From DATAEU01 sp046724395 (GTDB taxonomy: Bacteria; Actinomycetota; UBA4738; HRBIN12), in assembly GCA_046724395.1 (NCBI GenBank), contig JBKOWM010000002.1, forward strand, positions 1 through 62,593: 62,593 nucleotides of DNA, in the 5' to 3' direction. The notes beneath the pieces are model-generated. The model did no database searches and was not told where the DNA came from. It saw only the letters and a program-made list of their open reading frames with translations. Below are positions 1 through 13,232 of this stretch, in pieces. The stretch's first letter is position 1. Each line of letters opens with the position of its first letter. Made by a program: the position numbers and the translations under genes.

Positions 1-108
1 GTTCGCGGACGGCGCGCCGACGAAGGCGGATGTCTGCAACGCGACGACCGCGCCAACGATCAGCGCCGCTCGACGGGCACCAAGCCCCGTCGCGAGAAGA
101 CTCAACAC
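1..108 (-). CDS. Exported protein, N-terminal fragment
   Basis: A minus-strand reading frame starts with GTG at 108 and runs off the window edge after 36 codons. The preceding bases contain GAGGGGAGGG, a plausible but very close ribosome binding site, so the TTG at 105 is an alternative start. The visible protein is a signal-peptide-like stretch: a short basic segment (GARRAAL) followed by a hydrophobic core (IVGAVVALQTSAFVGA). It lies 127 bases downstream of the membrane-linked sigma factor on the same strand and could be co-transcribed with it. The mature domain is outside the window, so no function can be assigned. A short inverted repeat, gcggga-tc-tcccgc at 194-207, sits in the gap; it lacks a T-run and is not called a terminator. 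Confidence 0.5.
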   Translation of the reverse strand, partial: MLSLLATGLGARRAALIVGAVVALQTSAFVGAPSAN

Positions 109-235
109 CCCTCCCCTCGTGCGACGATGGTTGACGTCCCAACTCCGTGGGCCGTTCCCAGCGTTCGCCGAAACCCGCCAAGGGTGCACTAGTGCGGGAT
201 CTCCCGCAACTGCCAGTCGGGGGTCGGTGAGGGCC

Positions 236-1867
236 CTACGCGGGAGCGAGAGCCGCGTCGACGGTCTCGGTCCTGACCAGCGAGAGATCGACCGAATAGA
301 GGGTCGCCTGGTCCTCCCAGAAGCGCAGGACGAGGTCGAAGCGGCCGGCCTGCGCCAGTTTCTTCGCGAGGCGGGAATCGTCCCCCGCTGGCCATTCGAC
401 GAGCGTGTACGTGCCGGAGAACGCGTAGACGGTCGTTCCGTCGTCGGGGTTGGTGAGGGCCGCCAGCGCCCCCGTGCCCTCGTATCGGTACCGGCCGTTC
501 TCCGTGTCGAGGATCAGCCAGAGTGTTGCGGTCCCGTCCACGCCCTCCGCAGATCCGAAGTACCGGGCCTGAACCGAGATCGGGTTGAGGACGCCGAGGC
601 TGCCGCTCGCCGTCTGGTTGAAGAAGACGCTGTCACCCGCCGTGCCGGAAACCTTGGTCGAGCTCAGCTCCGCGAGCGACGCGGTCTTGCCCATCATGGA
701 GAACTGCATCGCCCAGTCCGGCGCCGGCGGGGGCGGCGCGGGCGACGTCGTCTCCGTCGGCGCGGGCGTCGGGCTGACGTCGGTCGCCTCCGTGGTGGTC
801 GACGTTTCGGACGTCGCATCCGTCGGCTGGACGACCGGCTCGGAGGTGGCCGGCTTCGCGTTCTTCGGTTCCTTCTCGGTCGTCCGCTTCGGCTCCCGGT
901 CGCGCGCCGGCCTTCGAGCCGGCTCGACGACCACGTTCTTCGAGTCGTGCTCCTTCGGGGCCGGCGACTCGGCGGACGGCACGACGACGACTTCGCGGTG
1001 ACGGTCACGAGTCGGCTCCCGGTCCTTGTCGATGCGGTCGCGCAGGGTCACGGCGCCGACGGAGACCGTCGTGGCCATCGCGATGGCGACCGCGGCCGCG
1101 GCGACTCGCTCGCCGGCGTTCACGACCGTCGTGGAGACGACCGGACTTGCGGCGGCACTCCCGCCGCTCGCCGCGGCCTCGCCGGCCGATCCGATCAGGC
1201 GGCGAACCGAGTCCGGAAGCCGAAGCGGCGCGAGCAGGATCGGAACGATGGCCGCCAGGCCGCGCCGGTCGCCATCCCAAACGCGGCGGAACGCGACCTT
1301 CGCCCGATGGATCAGGGCCTTCGCCTGCTTGGGCGTGATGTCGAGGGCCTCCGCGATCTCCTCGTGGGAGCGACCTTCGAACTCGCGCAGGACGAGCGCG
1401 CGGCGGTGATGTGGCGGCAACGCGTCGAGCGCGGCGTTGACGCGAGCCCGCTCGAGCTTGCGCTCGACGATGGTCTCGGGGGCGCGATCCTCGAGGTCGA
1501 CGGTTTCGTGCGCGTCGTCGATGGGGAGGTGGGCTACCGGACGCCGCTGCCGCGCGCGGACGATGTCGAGGCAGACGTTCGTGGCGATCCGGGCGACCCA
1601 CGGTTGCACCATGTAGCGACCGTTGAACCGCGGGAGACCCTGATAGACCCGAAGCATGGTCTCCTGCGTTGCCTCGTCGGCGTCCTCGGCGTTTCGCAGG
1701 ATGCCCTGACACACGCGGCGGGCGAGCCCCGAGTACCGACGATGGATCTCCTCGAACGCTCGATCCGAGTTACCGGCCTGGAAATCGAGCACGAGAAAGC
1801 GATCGTCGAGGTCCGCATACGTCCCTCGTCCGCCGCTTTCCCGAACTTCTTCCAGGCGTGTGGCCAA
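236..1867 (-). CDS. ECF sigma factor with transmembrane segment and exported C-terminal domain
   Basis: A 543-residue RNA polymerase sigma-70 family (ECF) protein. Residues about 37-105 are region 2 (RRYSGLARRVCQGILRN, then DADEATQETMLRVYQ) and about 143-196 region 4, with the helix-turn-helix HEEIAEALDITPKQAKALIHR. Ordinary ECF factors end near 200 residues. This one continues with a hydrophobic helix near 254-274, a charged and then Pro/Thr/Ser-rich linker to about 385, and a globular C-terminal domain of about 150 residues that I do not recognise. By topology the C-terminal part would lie outside the membrane, so the protein may combine sensor and transcription factor. The start is TTG at 1867, preceded by AGGGGTG at a normal distance. 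No separate anti-sigma gene is visible next to it. Confidence 0.88.
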   Translation of the reverse strand: MATRLEEVRESGGRGTYADLDDRFLVLDFQAGNSDRAFEEIHRRYSGLARRVCQGILRNAEDADEATQETMLRVYQGLPRFNGRYMVQPWVARIATNVCLDIVRARQRRPVAHLPIDDAHETVDLEDRAPETIVERKLERARVNAALDALPPHHRRALVLREFEGRSHEEIAEALDITPKQAKALIHRAKVAFRRVWDGDRRGLAAIVPILLAPLRLPDSVRRLIGSAGEAAASGGSAAASPVVSTTVVNAGERVAAAAVAIAMATTVSVGAVTLRDRIDKDREPTRDRHREVVVVPSAESPAPKEHDSKNVVVEPARRPARDREPKRTTEKEPKNAKPATSEPVVQPTDATSETSTTTEATDVSPTPAPTETTSPAPPPPAPDWAMQFSMMGKTASLAELSSTKVSGTAGDSVFFNQTASGSLGVLNPISVQARYFGSAEGVDGTATLWLILDTENGRYRYEGTGALAALTNPDDGTTVYAFSGTYTLVEWPAGDDSRLAKKLAQAGRFDLVLRFWEDQATLYSVDLSLVRTETVDAALAPA

Positions 1868-2202
1868 AGAACACCCCTACAACGCTTAACGACGAACGAG
1901 GGCCGTGGTTGCGTCGACAACCCGGGACGATCGGCTGTTTTGCCGCAGCCTTTTGCCTCCCCCCCTAAAGGCGGAGCTTATAACACAGGGACGCAACGTG
2001 GAAGTCATGGGTTCCCGCACATCATCGGCAGCCTCATGCGGCCGACTGAACCCCCGTTGCGACTTTCTAACCCCATATCGGTCCGCACCGACACGACTTG
2101 GTGCCGCCACGACTTGGTGCACCAGGAGGGAGGAAGCCGAGTGAGGCGTTCCGAGGTCGTACTGAGGGTCGTTGCGACGGCCGCTGCGGGTTCGGAGGCG
2201 GG
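1868..2202. other. Intergenic region with no gene seen
   Basis: About 335 bases lie between the sigma factor start and the small unknown gene. No reading frame here looks coding. The stretch contains a tandem 13-base direct repeat (annotated separately) and a GGCTG-N8-CAGCC stem followed by TTTT at 1933-1954, which on the plus strand resembles a weak terminator although no plus-strand gene precedes it. The sigma factor promoter should lie in the left part; I see no confident -35/-10 pair. Confidence 0.5.
2092..2120. repeat. Two direct copies of a 13-base sequence
   Basis: cacgacttggtgc occurs at 2092-2104 and again at 2108-2120, separated by three bases, so the copies recur every 16 bases. 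The spacing is about one and a half helical turns. It sits upstream of the sigma factor gene and could be a protein binding site or a chance duplication. Confidence 0.6.
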
Positions 2203-2442
2203 CTACGGGCGGAACAGCCCGAGAGCGTGCTGTCCGGCGTCCTCGGAGTCGTAGACCTGGATGATGGCGTTGGGGATGCGCCGGAGCTCGGTGGCTCGCC
2301 GGTACGTCGTCCGCACAAGCACCGCATGAGGGACTCGATCGACGACCTCGGCCTCGAGCTCCGCCTCCGTCAGGTCGACGATCTCGTCGACGATGTCGCC
2401 GATCGCGAGCACCCAGCGTTCTTGATCCGTGAGGTTCCGCAT
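2203..2442 (-). CDS. Small conserved-looking hypothetical protein
   Basis: A 79-residue acidic protein beginning MRNLTDQERWVLAIGDIVDE, with an amphipathic acidic helix, a basic middle (VRTTYRRATELRRIPNA) and a short hydrophobic end. I do not recognise the family. The frame can be extended to ATG at 2478, adding 12 residues. The inner start is preferred because the added residues look non-coding and because an 11-base palindrome (ctatc-c-gatag, 2456-2466) would then fall upstream of the gene. Neither start has a good Shine-Dalgarno sequence. Codon use and amino-acid composition resemble a real gene, but no function can be inferred. The 212 bases to the divergent M23 gene should hold both promoters. 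Confidence 0.5.
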   Translation of the reverse strand: MRNLTDQERWVLAIGDIVDEIVDLTEAELEAEVVDRVPHAVLVRTTYRRATELRRIPNAIIQVYDSEDAGQHALGLFRP

Positions 2443-2654
2443 GTGTGTAGGGCAACTATCCGATAGCGGGATGATCATGCCTATCCACAGAAGGCACCAT
2501 CGTCGCCTCCCCCGTTCGCGCCGAAGGGCAGCTCAGACGAACTACGTCCGCGGCATCGGGCGCCCGCCGCTCGATCCCCACAGTGACCCATATTCGCCCC
2601 CTAGTGCCTTTAGCCGTAGATACAACGCAGTTGCCTCACGTACCTTTGAGCGCC

Positions 2655-3731
2655 ATGCGAGCTCCGAATGCCCGCGGAGCCGGCGCAACCGCACGTCCCC
2701 CCCGCACTGCGGCAGCGCTGCTCGTCGTCATCTTGCTGGCGATTACGCCGGCCGGATCGGCGCTGGGCGCCCCCCCCGACGCGCTGCACCATGCTCGGGA
2801 GGAGCTCCGCGACACCAAGGCGCTCATTCGCGCTCGCGCTGCCAAGCTCCGCCTCCTGCAGAAACGGATGAACAGGCTGGCGACACGCATCGGACACAAC
2901 GAAAACCAGATCAACCACACCGTCGAACGCATCCATCAAGTGCAAGGGGAGATCGGGCCTCTCGAGCGTCGCCTCAGGCGTCTGAGCGAGCGACTGGCGC
3001 AGCGCTCGCGACAGGCGTACATGATGGGACCGGCGACGCCCATGATGTACCTGCTCACCGCGACGTCGGCCGTCGATGCGGCCAACCGGATCGGTCTGCT
3101 CGAGGAGATGAACCGGCGCGACGTCGTCCTGGCCGACGAGGTCGCGTCCGTCCGCGACCGGCTGGATGTTCGCCGGACGCAGCTACAGCGCTTCACGTGG
3201 TATCTGGCCAGCGTGCGCGCGGAACTGCAGGACGACCAACAGGCGCTCGAGGCGCTCATGGCGAGGGCCCAGACCGTGCTCTCCAAGCTCCGGACGCACA
3301 AGGAAGTCGTGCTCCAGAAGATCTCGATGATCCGACCGTTCGCGGTCTGCCCGGTCGGCGATCCGCACGCAGTCGGCGACGATTTCGGGATCTGGGTTCA
3401 CAAGCCGAAGAAGTGGGGCGGGGACCACATCCACGAGGGCAACGACATCATGGCTCCCGAGGGCACGCCGATCTACGCGCCGTTCGACGGGGTCGCGTTC
3501 GAATCGACGAACCACATCGGCGGGACGTCCGTGAGCGTCAAGGGGGAATACGGCTACGTCTACAACGCGCACCTTTCTCGACTCGGACAGCTCGGACCGG
3601 TGCAGACGGGCGACGTGATCGGCTACGTCGGTCACACGGGCGACACGAGTGCCAGCCACGACCACTTCGAGTGGCACCCGAACAACGGCCCGGCCGTCGA
3701 CCCGAACGACTTCCTCATGCTCGTCTGCTGA
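2655..3731 (+). CDS. Secreted M23 family metallopeptidase with coiled coil
   Basis: A cell-wall endopeptidase of about 358 residues. An N-terminal signal peptide (RTAALLVVILLAITPAGSALG type core) is followed by a long alpha-helical coiled-coil region of about 180 residues, then an M23 (LytM) domain. Zinc ligands are visible: HEGND (H-x3-D) and the SHDHFEWH segment carrying H-x-H. This layout matches EnvC/NlpD-like or RipA-type proteins that cut or activate cutting of peptidoglycan at division. The ATG at 2655 was chosen over an upstream frame start because the signal peptide begins there. The gene ends 17 bases inside the end of the convergent glgX gene. Confidence 0.9.
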   Translation: MRAPNARGAGATARPPRTAAALLVVILLAITPAGSALGAPPDALHHAREELRDTKALIRARAAKLRLLQKRMNRLATRIGHNENQINHTVERIHQVQGEIGPLERRLRRLSERLAQRSRQAYMMGPATPMMYLLTATSAVDAANRIGLLEEMNRRDVVLADEVASVRDRLDVRRTQLQRFTWYLASVRAELQDDQQALEALMARAQTVLSKLRTHKEVVLQKISMIRPFAVCPVGDPHAVGDDFGIWVHKPKKWGGDHIHEGNDIMAPEGTPIYAPFDGVAFESTNHIGGTSVSVKGEYGYVYNAHLSRLGQLGPVQTGDVIGYVGHTGDTSASHDHFEWHPNNGPAVDPNDFLMLVC

Positions 3732-5889
3732 GCGGGCGAGCGTCCGCCAGGCGCTCGACGTCCTCCAGGTACCGCAGCAGCATCGCGGAGTGCGCCACGA
3801 GGTTGATCCCGCTCCGGCGGACGAGCCGCGACCCGATCGGCCTTGCCGTATTGACGATCTCCTCCCAGATGCCGCCGCCCTCCAGACGCGGCAGCGCGAA
3901 GAGCCGGGAGCGGCTGCCGCCGTTGAGCAACAGCAGCAGTGTGTCGCCGAAGACCGGGCGGCCGCGTTCGTTGACCTCGTCGGTCGCGCGGCCCGGAAGC
4001 AACATCCCAAGAACCCGCATCTCGGCCTCCGACCAGTCGGCATCGCGCATCTCCGCACCGTCTGGGCGCAGCCACGTGACGTCCTTCACGCCGCCGTCCT
4101 CCGAGACGCTTCGTCCCTTGAAGAAGGACCGCCGCCGAAGCACGGGGTTCTCGCGGACGATTCGCAGACAGTGGCGCGTGAACGCGAGCAGCTCCCGCTG
4201 CTCGTTGTCGAGATCCCAGTGCACCCAGCTGATTTCGTTGTCCTGTGAGTAGGCGTTGTTGTTGCCTCGCTGCGTTCGGCCTATCTCGTCGCCCGCGAGC
4301 AGCATCCGAACGCCCTGGGAGAACATCAGCGTCGCGAGCAAATTCCGTTTCATCCGCTCGCGGATCGCGGTGACGCGCGGGTTGTCTGTCGGGCCGTCGA
4401 CACCCCAGTCCCGACTGAAGTTCTCTTCGGCGCCGTCGCGGTTGTCCTCCCCGTTGGCGGCGTTGTGCTTGCCCTCGTACGAGACGAGATCGTTCAGGGT
4501 GAACCCGTCGTGGGCGGTCACGAAGTTCACGGTGGCGTACGTGTTGCGCCCCGAGGCCTCGTACAGATCGCTCGAGCCCGTCAACCGGTACGCGAGCTCG
4601 GGCAGCTGCCCACGATCCTCGCGCCAGAACCGTCGGACGTTGTCCCGGAACCTTCCGTTCCACTCGGCCCAGCCCACCGGGAAGTTCCCGACCTGATAGC
4701 CGCCCGGCCCAACGTCCCACGGCTCGGCGATCAGCTTGGCCTGTGAGAGCGTCGGATCCTGCTGCATGATGTCGAAGAAGGCCGACAGTCGGTCGACCTC
4801 ATAGAGCTCGCGCGCCAGCACGGGCGCCAGGTCGAACCGGAACCCGTCGACATGCAGGTCGGTGACCCAATATCGGAGAGAGTCCATGATCAGCTGGATC
4901 GTTCGCGGATGCAGCATGTTGAGGCTGTTGCCGGTGCCGGTGAAGTCCGTGTAGTAGCGCCCGTCTTCGGGTGCGAGCCGGTAGAACGCCGCGTTGTCCA
5001 CGCCGCGCAGGGACAGCGTCGGACCCAGGTGGTTTCCCTCGGCGGTGTGATTGTAGACCACGTCGAGGATCACCTCGATCCCGGCACGGTGCATCGCCTT
5101 GACCATCGACTTGAACTCGTGGACCTGCCGACCGGTTCCGGCGGTCGCGTAGCCGACGTGCGGCGCGAGGAACCCGATCGTGTTGTAGCCCCAATAGTTG
5201 GACAGCCCGCGCTCGACGAGACGGCGCTCGGACACGAACTGGTGGACCGGCAGCAGCTCGATCGCCGTCACGCCGAGCGAGAGCAGGTGCTCGACGATCG
5301 GATCGAACGCCAGGGCCGTGTACGTTCCGCGGACCTCGGGCGGGATGGCGGGATGCATCATCGTCAGGCCCCGCACGTGAGCCTCGTAGATGACGGTTCG
5401 GTTCCATGGCGTGTTCGGCTTGCGGTCGTCGCCCCATGTGAACGCTGGGTCGATCACGACGGACTTCGGCACGCACGGAGCGCTGTCTCGGTCGTCGAAG
5501 GACAGGTCCTCGGCCGGGTCGCCGATCCGGTAGCCGTACACCGCGTCGTCCCACTCCACCGAGCCCGTGATGGCCTTGGCGTAGGGGTCGATCAGCAGTT
5601 TGTTGGGGTTGAAGCGGTGCCCCGCGTGCGGCTCGTACGGCCCGTGAACGCGATAGCCGTACAGCTGCCCCGGCCGGACGTCGGGCAGGTACGCGTGCCA
5701 GATGAGGTCGGTGCGGGTCGTGAGCGCGATGCGGTGCGACTCGGCTCCCGCCCGGGCGGGGTCGTACAGGCACAGCTCGACGGCCGTCGCGTGCTCCGAG
5801 AACAACGAGAAGTTGACGCCCTCGCCGTCCCAGATCGCGCCCTGCGGGTACGGCTGGCCAGGCCAGATCCGAAGCTGCTGCGTTGTCAC
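3715..5889 (-). CDS. glgX: Glycogen debranching enzyme GlgX
   Basis: A 724-residue GH13 subfamily 11 enzyme that hydrolyses alpha-1,6 branches in glycogen-type glucans. The N-terminal 115 residues form a CBM48-like domain (GAIWDGEGVNFSLFSEHA), followed by the catalytic barrel. The nucleophile is Asp353 in VDGFRFDLAP, the acid/base is Glu389 in IAEPWDVGPGGYQ, and the transition-state Asp lies in TAHDGFTLNDLVSY. Full length for the family. The start is GTG at 5889, ten bases after the glgB stop, so it is the last gene of the five-gene glucan operon. It would supply malto-oligosaccharides for MalQ and recycle the polymer made by GlgE and GlgB. Confidence 0.96.
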   Translation of the reverse strand: MTTQQLRIWPGQPYPQGAIWDGEGVNFSLFSEHATAVELCLYDPARAGAESHRIALTTRTDLIWHAYLPDVRPGQLYGYRVHGPYEPHAGHRFNPNKLLIDPYAKAITGSVEWDDAVYGYRIGDPAEDLSFDDRDSAPCVPKSVVIDPAFTWGDDRKPNTPWNRTVIYEAHVRGLTMMHPAIPPEVRGTYTALAFDPIVEHLLSLGVTAIELLPVHQFVSERRLVERGLSNYWGYNTIGFLAPHVGYATAGTGRQVHEFKSMVKAMHRAGIEVILDVVYNHTAEGNHLGPTLSLRGVDNAAFYRLAPEDGRYYTDFTGTGNSLNMLHPRTIQLIMDSLRYWVTDLHVDGFRFDLAPVLARELYEVDRLSAFFDIMQQDPTLSQAKLIAEPWDVGPGGYQVGNFPVGWAEWNGRFRDNVRRFWREDRGQLPELAYRLTGSSDLYEASGRNTYATVNFVTAHDGFTLNDLVSYEGKHNAANGEDNRDGAEENFSRDWGVDGPTDNPRVTAIRERMKRNLLATLMFSQGVRMLLAGDEIGRTQRGNNNAYSQDNEISWVHWDLDNEQRELLAFTRHCLRIVRENPVLRRRSFFKGRSVSEDGGVKDVTWLRPDGAEMRDADWSEAEMRVLGMLLPGRATDEVNERGRPVFGDTLLLLLNGGSRSRLFALPRLEGGGIWEEIVNTARPIGSRLVRRSGINLVAHSAMLLRYLEDVERLADARPLSRRA

Positions 5890-5899
5890 GCGGCGGGCC

Positions 5900-7810
5900 T
5901 CATCTCGGCGCCGACTCGTCGGGCGCCAGGAACACGCAGCCGAGCGGCGGCACGCGCAGCTCGAGGCTCTGCCCCCGCCCGTGCGCGCCCGGCGCGCCGG
6001 CCTGGAGCGATCCGGCGTTCACGACACCGCTGCCGAAGTAGGCCTCGGAATCCGAGCTGAGGATCTCCCGCCACGCGCCGCCGCACGGGACGCCGAGACG
6101 GAACGCCTCGTGCGTGACGGGCGTGAAGTTCGCGATGAAGACAACGGCGTCCCGCTCGTCGACGCCTCGGCGCGCGAACGACAAGACGCTCTGGCCGCGG
6201 TTACCGGCGTCGATCCATTCGAAGCCGCGGGGGTCAACATCGAAGGCGTGCATCGCGGGGATGTCGCGGTACACGCGGTTGAGATCGCGGACCCATCGAC
6301 GCACGCCCTCGTGCTCGTCGTAGCGCAGGAGCCCCCAGTCCACCGAACCGTCGTGATCCCACTCCCACGGCTGGCCGATCTCGGCGCCCATGAACAGGAG
6401 CTTCTTGCCGCTCTGCCCGTACTGATAGCCGATCAACAGCCGCAGGTTGGCGAGCTGCTGCCACCGGTCCCCCGGCATCTTGCGAAGCAGGGAGCCCTTG
6501 CCGTGGACGACCTCGTCGTGCGAGAGCGGGAGCACGAAGTTCTCGTGCCACGCGTAGACCTGCCGGAACGTGAGCTCGTCGTGGTGGTACCGGCGATGAA
6601 CCGGATCGCGCCGCAGGTATCCCAGCGTGTCGTGCATCCAGCCCATGTCCCACTTCAGGCCGAACCCGAGCCCGCCGACGTCGGTCGGGCGCGAGACCAT
6701 CGGCCAAGCCGTCGATTCCTCGGCCAGGGTCTGGACGTCGGGGAACTCCGCGTACACCCGTGCGTTCAGGTGCCGCAGGAACCCGATCGCGTCCAGATTC
6801 TCCCGGCCGCCGTACTCGTTCGGCAGCCACTCGCCGTCCTCGCGCGAGTAGTCGAGGTACAGCATCGATGCCACCGCATCCACGCGCAGCCCGTCGACGT
6901 GGTATGCGTCCAGCCAGAACGTCGCGCTGGACGTCAGAAAGCTCTGAACCTCGCGGCGTCCGTAGTTGAAGATCAGCGTGTTCCAGTCGGGGTGATAGCC
7001 GCGGCGACGGTCGGCATGCTCGAACAGGTGCGTCCCGTCGAAGTACGCGAGGCCGTGCTCGTCGGACGGGAAGTGCGACGGGACCCAGTCGAGGATGACG
7101 CCGATCCCCGCGCGGTGCAGCGCGTCGATAAGCGCCATGAGATCCTGCGGTGTGCCGAAGCGGCTCGTCGGCGCAAAGTAGCCCGTTGTTTGGTAACCCC
7201 ACGAGCCCGCGAACGGATGCTCCATAACGGGCAGCAGTTCGACGTGCGTGAATCCCATCTCGACGACGTGCTCGGTCAGGCGCTCGGCGAGCTCGCGGTA
7301 CGTGAGCCAGCGTCCGCCGTCGGCGCGCATCCACGATCCCACGTGGAGCTCGTAGATCGACATCGGCGCCGAGAGGGCGTTGCGGCTGCGTCGGCTCGCC
7401 ATCCAGTCGGCGTCGTCCCAGTCGTACGACAGATCCCAGACGATCGAACCCGTCCGCGGCGGCGTCTCGGCATGGAAGGCGAACGGATCGGCCTTGTCGA
7501 CGCGGTATCCGCCCCACCTTGACCGGATGTGGAACTTGTATATGGTCCCCGGCAGCATGCCCGGCATGAACCGCGCCCAGATGCCGGAGCTCTCGACCGG
7601 CTCCAGGGCGTCGGCGTCCGGGTTCCAGCCGTTGAAGTCGCCGATCACGCTCACGCGCTCGGCGTTCGGCGCCCACACGGCGAGCGATGCGCCGTCCGGC
7701 GCGGCGTGCACGCCCATCTTCTGCCACAGCCGCGTGTGGGTGCCCTCGTTGAACAGGTAGACGTCGTCGGACGACAGCGCCGACGACGTTCGCGCGTTGA
7801 CAGCGCTCAA
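5900..7810 (-). CDS. glgB: 1,4-alpha-glucan branching enzyme GlgB
   Basis: A 636-residue GH13 branching enzyme that transfers alpha-1,4 chains to form alpha-1,6 branches. An N-terminal CBM48 domain (SLAVWAPNAERVSVIGDFNGW) precedes the barrel. Catalytic residues are Asp311 in VDGLRVDAVASMLYLDYSRE, Glu364 in TLAEESTAWP and the Asp of LSHDEVVHGKGS. The start is TTG at 7810, which overlaps the malQ stop (TTGA), implying translational coupling. The reading frame stays open for another 365 codons upstream, but that part is a shadow of malQ. In the GlgE pathway this enzyme branches the linear chains extended by maltosyl transfer. Confidence 0.95.
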   Translation of the reverse strand: MSAVNARTSSALSSDDVYLFNEGTHTRLWQKMGVHAAPDGASLAVWAPNAERVSVIGDFNGWNPDADALEPVESSGIWARFMPGMLPGTIYKFHIRSRWGGYRVDKADPFAFHAETPPRTGSIVWDLSYDWDDADWMASRRSRNALSAPMSIYELHVGSWMRADGGRWLTYRELAERLTEHVVEMGFTHVELLPVMEHPFAGSWGYQTTGYFAPTSRFGTPQDLMALIDALHRAGIGVILDWVPSHFPSDEHGLAYFDGTHLFEHADRRRGYHPDWNTLIFNYGRREVQSFLTSSATFWLDAYHVDGLRVDAVASMLYLDYSREDGEWLPNEYGGRENLDAIGFLRHLNARVYAEFPDVQTLAEESTAWPMVSRPTDVGGLGFGLKWDMGWMHDTLGYLRRDPVHRRYHHDELTFRQVYAWHENFVLPLSHDEVVHGKGSLLRKMPGDRWQQLANLRLLIGYQYGQSGKKLLFMGAEIGQPWEWDHDGSVDWGLLRYDEHEGVRRWVRDLNRVYRDIPAMHAFDVDPRGFEWIDAGNRGQSVLSFARRGVDERDAVVFIANFTPVTHEAFRLGVPCGGAWREILSSDSEAYFGSGVVNAGSLQAGAPGAHGRGQSLELRVPPLGCVFLAPDESAPR

Positions 7811-9827
7811 GCTGCCTCCGTTCGCCGCGCGACCGCCGCCCGCTCGCGCGCCAGCGCGTCGATGAACCGGTTCAGCTGCGTATCGGCCATGAGCTCGTCG
7901 ATGGACATCCGGGACCTGCCGCGCCAATTCGCCCGTTCCAGGCCCGTGCCCGGGACGTTCTGCGGACGCTCCTCGAGCCAGAGATCCTCGAGGGAGACGA
8001 TCGCGAGCGCGGCGTCGCTGCGTCCGAGGAACCGCAGTGCGGCCTCGAGCAGATCCACATCTGCCGGGTCCCCCGCGCCGAGGAGTCCGCGGTCCCGCAG
8101 GCCCTCGACGATCGCCTGCCGGATCCGGACGCGCTCGAGAGCGCGCCGGTCGGCTTCGAGGGCGTCGAGCAGGCCGAGCTCCGCGACCATCCGGACGTCG
8201 TCGCCGGAGCAGAACGAAGCCCACGTCGGGAGGTCGTGCGTGCCGAGGGAGGCGACGGACCCACGAGGTGGATCGCGCAGCGCCGGCTCGGCTTCGAACT
8301 GGACGACGTAGCTGGTGTGAACCCGGTGCCGGCGCATCGCCCGCCGGACGTACCCGGGAACCGTGCCAAGATCCTCGCCGACGATCGCCGCGCCAGCGCG
8401 GTGGGCCTCGATCGACAGCAGTGCATACCACTCCTGCGCGCGGTAGCTCACGTACGCCCCATGTCGCGGGTCGATGCCCCGCGGGACCCAGAAGAGCCGA
8501 TGCAGCCCCATGACGTGATCGATCCGCAGGGCGGAGGCGTACCTGAGGAGGTTCGCGACGACCGCCCGCGGGTAGGCGTAGCCGTCCTCGCGGATGCGCT
8601 CCGGATGCGGTGGTGGAAACCCCCAGTCCTGCCCGCCCGAGAAGAACTGGTCGGGCGGCGCCCCGGTCGAGGCCTCCAGGGCGAACGCGGCGCGATGCCG
8701 CCAGACGTCGTAGCTCGCCCCATTGGCGCCGAGCGGCAGATCGAGACACAGCCCGCGACCCTCGGCCGCCGCCTTCTCGACGACGCCGGCGAGCTGTCGC
8801 TGGGCGAGCCACTGCGCGAAGAGGTGGTAGCGGCCGAGGGGATCGGATTCGGGTGCGCCGCGGAGTCGTCCGTCGCGCGCGCCGGCCGGCCAGGTCCCCC
8901 ACCACGCCCGGCGTCGGTCGACCTCGGCGCGGAACCGGGCGTAATCGCGCAGCTGCGGCGTCTCAGACACGAAGCGCTCGTACGACCGTGGGCGCGCACG
9001 CCGAAAGAAGCGCTCGGCCAGCGGCTCGAGCGCCGCCCGCTTGGCAGCCGCCACCGTCCGGTAGTCCACGAGGCCGCCACCGCCCCGTGTCCGCGGAGCG
9101 CCGGCAAGCCGAGCATTGGGATCCGCGCCTCGCGCCCGGTCGACGTCGACGAAGATCTCGTTCCAGAACAGGCGGCTCGCCGGCGAGTACGGACTCGGCT
9201 CGAACGGCTCGTCGAGGAACGTCGCCAGCAGCGGTAGCGTGCTCAGCATCGATGCCCCCCCGCGGGCCGCCCAGCGGTCGAGCTCGCCGAGCTCGGTGAA
9301 CGAACCGATCCCCGCAGCGTCGGCGGTGCGGCGGAGCGCGTACAGCGGCGCGAAGACCGCCCAGGAGCCGGGAGGCATGGCCGGCGCGCGCGTCGGTGCG
9401 GAGAAGATCGTCGCCGTCGATCGCGTCGACGACGTCTCGATGCACAGCGTGTGGTACCCCGCCGGGAGCCGCTCGGGCGTGGAGACGAGGGAAGCATTGG
9501 GTCTCGACGTGTCGAGGCGGATGCAGCCCCCGTCCTCGAGCTCGACCCGCAGGCTGGCCGATGCCGGCGCGCGGATCTCGGCGTCCCGAAGTCGCCCGTC
9601 CCATGCGACCAGGACCGGCTGCACGATCCGCCGCTCGAGCTCCCGCCTCCGCTCGACGAGGGCGCCGGCGGCGTCTGGAACGTGCTCGATCGGCGCGCCG
9701 AGCGCGCGGAGGGCCGCAATGAGACTCTCCGATGGGGTCCGGACGCTCCGCCCGCCGGAGTCCGTATAGGAGGGCTGCACGCCGTACTCTCGGGCGAGGT
9801 CGGCGAGCGCCTGCATAGCGGGCTGGG

Positions 9828-9831
<4 letters not shown>
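7807..9831 (-). CDS. malQ: 4-alpha-glucanotransferase (amylomaltase) MalQ
   Basis: A 674-residue GH77 enzyme that disproportionates malto-oligosaccharides. Motifs seen: LRIDHVMGLHRLFWVP (nucleophile Asp), IVGEDLGTVP (acid/base Glu) and GTHDLPTWASF (transition-state Asp). The long N-terminal extension is typical of actinobacterial MalQ. The start is GTG at 9831, overlapping the treS stop as GTGA; an ATG six codons in is an alternative. Sandwiched between treS and glgB, it would interconvert maltose and longer chains feeding the maltose-1-phosphate route. Confidence 0.94.

Positions 9832-13228
<3,397 letters not shown>

Positions 13229-13232
<4 letters not shown>

Noticed and set aside
1933..1954. 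GGCTG-N8-CAGCC followed by TTTT, resembling a terminator
   Set aside because: It points along the plus strand where no upstream gene exists, and the stem has only five pairs.
119..2254. A 711-codon plus-strand open frame
   Set aside because: Antisense of the sigma factor gene, which has clear motifs on the minus strand.
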